DNA of 8,123 nucleotides from the NCBI GenBank assembly GCA_018711785.1, contig DVHW01000090.1:1-8123 (forward strand). The letters run 5' to 3'. Position 1 is the stretch's first letter, and every line of letters starts with the position of its first letter. The position numbers and the translations under genes were made by a program. Of the stretch, positions 5,874 through 8,123 are shown in pieces. The notes beneath the pieces were generated by a model. It was not told the origin of the DNA. It worked only from the letters and a program-made list of their open reading frames with translations, and made no database searches. Source of the stretch: Candidatus Galloscillospira excrementavium. Its GTDB lineage: Bacteria; Bacillota; Clostridia; Oscillospirales; Oscillospiraceae.

Positions 5874-7292
5874 TCAGGAGAGGCCGGCGGACCCGGCGTT
5901 CTCCGAGAGAGTCTTATAGGCCCCCTCCACGTAGTGCTCGTCAATGAGCTTGGAGCTGATCCGGTCCAGCTCGCTCTTGGGCAGATAGGTCAGCAGCTTC
6001 CAGCCCAGGTCCAGGGTCTGGTCGATGGTGCGGTTCTCCATCCGGTCCTGGCGAATGAAGTATTCCTCAAAGGCCCTGCCGAACTCCAGGTACTGCCGGT
6101 CGGTCTCGCTGAGCTCGTCCTCGCCGATGACGCTGGCCAGGCTTCGGGCGTCCTGCACCTTGGAGTAGGAGGCGAAGAGCTGGTTGGAGAGGTCCGGGTG
6201 GTCGGCCCGGGTAAAGCCCTCGCCGATGCCGTCCTTCATCAGGCGGGACAGGGAGGGGAGGATGGAGATGGCGGGGTAGATGCCCTTCTGCTCCATCTCC
6301 CGGTCCAGCACGATCTGGCCCTCGGTGATGTACCCGGTCAGGTCGGGGATGGGGTGGGTGATGTCGTCGTTGGGCATGGTGAGGATGGGCACCTGGGTCA
6401 CCGACCCGCTCTTGCCCTGGATCATGCCGGCCCGCTCGTAGAGGGAGGCCAGGTCGGAGTACAGGTAGGCGGGAAAGCCCTTTCGGGAGGGAATCTCCCC
6501 CTTGGAGGAGGAGAACTCCCGCACGGCCTCGCAGTAGGAGGTCATGTCGGTCAGGATGACCAGCACGTGGTAGCCGTGGTTGAAGGCCAGGTACTCCGCC
6601 GCCGTCAGGGCGCAGCGGGGGGTGAGGATGCGCTCGATGATGGGGTCGGAGGCCAGGTTGAGGAACATGACCACCCGCTGGAGGGCGCCCGCCTCCTCAA
6701 AGTTGCGGCGGAAGAAGTCGGCGGTGTCGTTCTTGACGCCCATGGCGGCAAAGACGATGGCGAACTCCCCGTCCTGGTCGGCCACCTTGGCCTGGCGGAC
6801 GATCTGGGCCGCCAGCTCGTTGTGCTTCATGCCCGAGCCGGAGAAGATGGGCAGCTTCTGCCCCCGGATGAGGGTGGCGGTGCCGTCGATGGCCGAGATG
6901 CCGGTGTAGATGCAGGAGCGGGGGTACTGCCGGGACACGGGGTTGATGGCGCTGCCGTTGATGTTGCGCCGCTCGTCGGGGTAGATCTCCCCCAGCCCAT
7001 CGATGGGCCGGCCCGCGCCGTCGAAAATGCGGCCCAGCATCTCCTTGGACAGGGCGATGTCCATGGGCCGGCCGGTAAAGTGGGTGCGGGCGTTCTCCAG
7101 GGAGATGCCCCGGGTGCCCTCAAAGACCTGCAGCACCGCCCGGTCCCCGTCCAGAAGGATGACCCGCCCGTAGCGTTTCTCGCCGCTGGAGAGGGTGATC
7201 TCCGCCATCTCGTCGTAGGAGACCCCCTCCACCCCCTGGAGGGCGATGAGGGAGCCGGAGAGCTCGGAGAGGCCGATGTATTCTAATCTCAT
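5874..7292 (-). CDS. atpB: V/A-type ATPase subunit B (non-catalytic nucleotide-binding subunit)
   Basis: Encodes a 472-residue regulatory B subunit (NtpB) that alternates with subunit A in the A3B3 ring. Seen in order: an N-terminal beta-barrel region (about 1-70); [20 protein letters not shown] (94-113); GISAIDG (131-137); [10 protein letters not shown] (151-160), where the P-loop is degenerate and lacks the GKT of catalytic subunits, as expected for B; the segment [15 protein letters not shown] (247-261); [18 protein letters not shown] (272-289); and PSLSRLM (346-352). The arginine of that last motif (Arg350) corresponds to the arginine finger that reaches the catalytic site of A in the Enterococcus enzyme. 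Length is normal (about 460). The start is supported by GAGGTG (7303-7298), five bases before the ATG. The gene ends in tandem TGA TGA stops (5876-5871). Confidence 0.98.
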   Translation of the reverse strand: MRLEYIGLSELSGSLIALQGVEGVSYDEMAEITLSSGEKRYGRVILLDGDRAVLQVFEGTRGISLENARTHFTGRPMDIALSKEMLGRIFDGAGRPIDGLGEIYPDERRNINGSAINPVSRQYPRSCIYTGISAIDGTATLIRGQKLPIFSGSGMKHNELAAQIVRQAKVADQDGEFAIVFAAMGVKNDTADFFRRNFEEAGALQRVVMFLNLASDPIIERILTPRCALTAAEYLAFNHGYHVLVILTDMTSYCEAVREFSSSKGEIPSRKGFPAYLYSDLASLYERAGMIQGKSGSVTQVPILTMPNDDITHPIPDLTGYITEGQIVLDREMEQKGIYPAISILPSLSRLMKDGIGEGFTRADHPDLSNQLFASYSKVQDARSLASVIGEDELSETDRQYLEFGRAFEEYFIRQDRMENRTIDQTLDLGWKLLTYLPKSELDRISSKLIDEHYVEGAYKTLSENAGSAGLS

Positions 7293-7340
7293 GGTTTCAC
7301 CTCGTTGGCGTGGGACCGCGGCGCCGGAAGGGGCGCGGAC

Positions 7341-8123
7341 TCACTGGTTGGCCTGGTCCACCTGGGCCAGCGCGCGGTCAATGTCCTTTTCGTACTGGCC
7401 GAAGGCGGCGAGGTCGTCGTTGGGCACCTCGTACTTCACCTTGGAAAGGGACTCAAAAATGCCGGTAGCCTTGAGCTGGGAGAGGGGGATGGCCCGGGCG
7501 ATGAGCCCCCGGGCGCCGTCGTAGAGCTTCAGGATGAGCTCCATCATCTTCAGCTGCTTGGCCAGGGGCACATAGGTGTCGATGTCGTGGTAGGCGTTCT
7601 GCTGGAGGAAGCCCACCCGGATGAGCTTGGCGGTCTCGATGACCAGCTTCTGGTCCTCGGGCAGGATGTCCGCGCCGATGAGCTTGACGATCTCCATCAG
7701 CTGGGCCTCCTCCTGGAGCAGCGCGGAGAGGCGCTGGCGGCAGGGCACGAAGTTTTTGCCCACGTGCTCGTCGTACCAGGGCTTCAGGTCGGCGGCATAC
7801 TCGGAGTAGGAGGTGAGCCAGTTGATGGCGGGGAAGTGCCGCTCGTAGGCCAGGGCGCGGTCCAGGCCCCAGAAGGTGCGGACGTACCGCTTGGTGTTCT
7901 GGGTCACCGGCTCGGAGAAGTCGCCGCCCTGGGGGGACACGGCGCCGATGACGGTGACCGAGCCCTCTTTGCCCTCCAGGGTCTTGACGTAGCCCGCCCG
8001 CTCGTAGAACTCGGCCAGGCGGGAGGCCAGGTAGGCGGGGAAGCCCTCCTCTGCGGGCATCTCCTCCAGCCGGCCGGAGATCTCCCGCAGGGCCTCCGCC
8101 CAACGGGAGGTGGAGTCGGCCAT
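7341..8123 (-). CDS. atpA: V/A-type ATPase catalytic subunit A, C-terminal part (cut by window edge)
   Basis: The 260 residues visible are the C-terminal part of the catalytic A subunit (NtpA), normally about 580-590 residues. The first residues, MADSTSRWAEALREISGRLE, are an internal conserved segment, so the first Met is not the start codon, and the Walker A region lies beyond the window edge. Also seen are GFPAYLASRLAEFYERAG, GAVSPQGGDFSEPVTQNT and FPAINWLTSYSEY, all A-subunit signatures, then the helical C-terminal domain. The common SPPGGD is SPQGGD here; this position varies in the family. It ends in TGA (7343-7341), and atpB begins after a 48-bp gap on the same strand, giving the usual bacterial order A-B-D. 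Confidence 0.97.
   Translation of the reverse strand: MADSTSRWAEALREISGRLEEMPAEEGFPAYLASRLAEFYERAGYVKTLEGKEGSVTVIGAVSPQGGDFSEPVTQNTKRYVRTFWGLDRALAYERHFPAINWLTSYSEYAADLKPWYDEHVGKNFVPCRQRLSALLQEEAQLMEIVKLIGADILPEDQKLVIETAKLIRVGFLQQNAYHDIDTYVPLAKQLKMMELILKLYDGARGLIARAIPLSQLKATGIFESLSKVKYEVPNDDLAAFGQYEKDIDRALAQVDQANQ

Noticed and set aside
5853..7286. Plus-strand reading frame of 477 codons opposite atpB
   Set aside because: Low-complexity Gly/Val/Leu/Asp translation opposite an unmistakable V-ATPase B subunit gene.

Overview
The window reads as chromosomal DNA of a GC-rich anaerobic Firmicute. The best guess is Oscillospiraceae/Clostridia (relatives of Flavonifractor, Pseudoflavonifractor or Intestinimonas). 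The guess rests on the strong G/C bias at third codon positions, AGGAGG-type ribosome binding sites, CCA-encoding tRNA genes and a bacterial V-type ATPase operon. The genus is an inference.

Layout. (1) Bases 6-370 hold three plus-strand tRNA genes: Phe(GAA), Gly(GCC) and Cys(GCA), all with encoded CCA ends. Each is followed at once, or within a few bases, by a long perfect stem-loop. Only the last, after tRNA-Cys, looks like a normal intrinsic terminator. (2) Bases 413-642 are a non-coding control region with a near-consensus sigma-70 promoter (TTGACG, 17 bp, TATAAT), an inverted repeat over the -35 box and a leader of about 140 nt that can fold. (3) Bases 643-5166 hold two tightly linked plus-strand genes. 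The first is a beta-group (Type III-like) DNA methyltransferase, mod. The second is a DEAH-box helicase/PD-(D/E)XK endonuclease, res. Together they form a complete Type III-like restriction-modification system and are the accessory, defence-related part of the window. (4) A 17-bp perfect hairpin at 5189-5231 ends the minus-strand operon and may also act on the plus-strand one. (5) Bases 5230-8123 hold, on the minus strand, the distal end of a V/A-type ATPase operon in the order A (cut by the window edge), B, D.

How the parts work together. Mod would methylate a short asymmetric site on host DNA. Mod plus Res would translocate on or survey unmodified DNA with ATP and cut it. The A, B and D ATPase genes encode the catalytic subunit, the non-catalytic nucleotide-binding subunit and the central rotor stalk of a rotary ion pump. 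The two operons converge, and nothing links them functionally.

I see no integrase, transposase, CRISPR array or phage gene. The most interesting part is the restriction-modification pair: its methyltransferase has DPPF and FHGSG in place of the common DPPY and FAGSG, and a C-terminal region of about 280 residues that I cannot assign. No clearly new system is demonstrable from this sequence alone.
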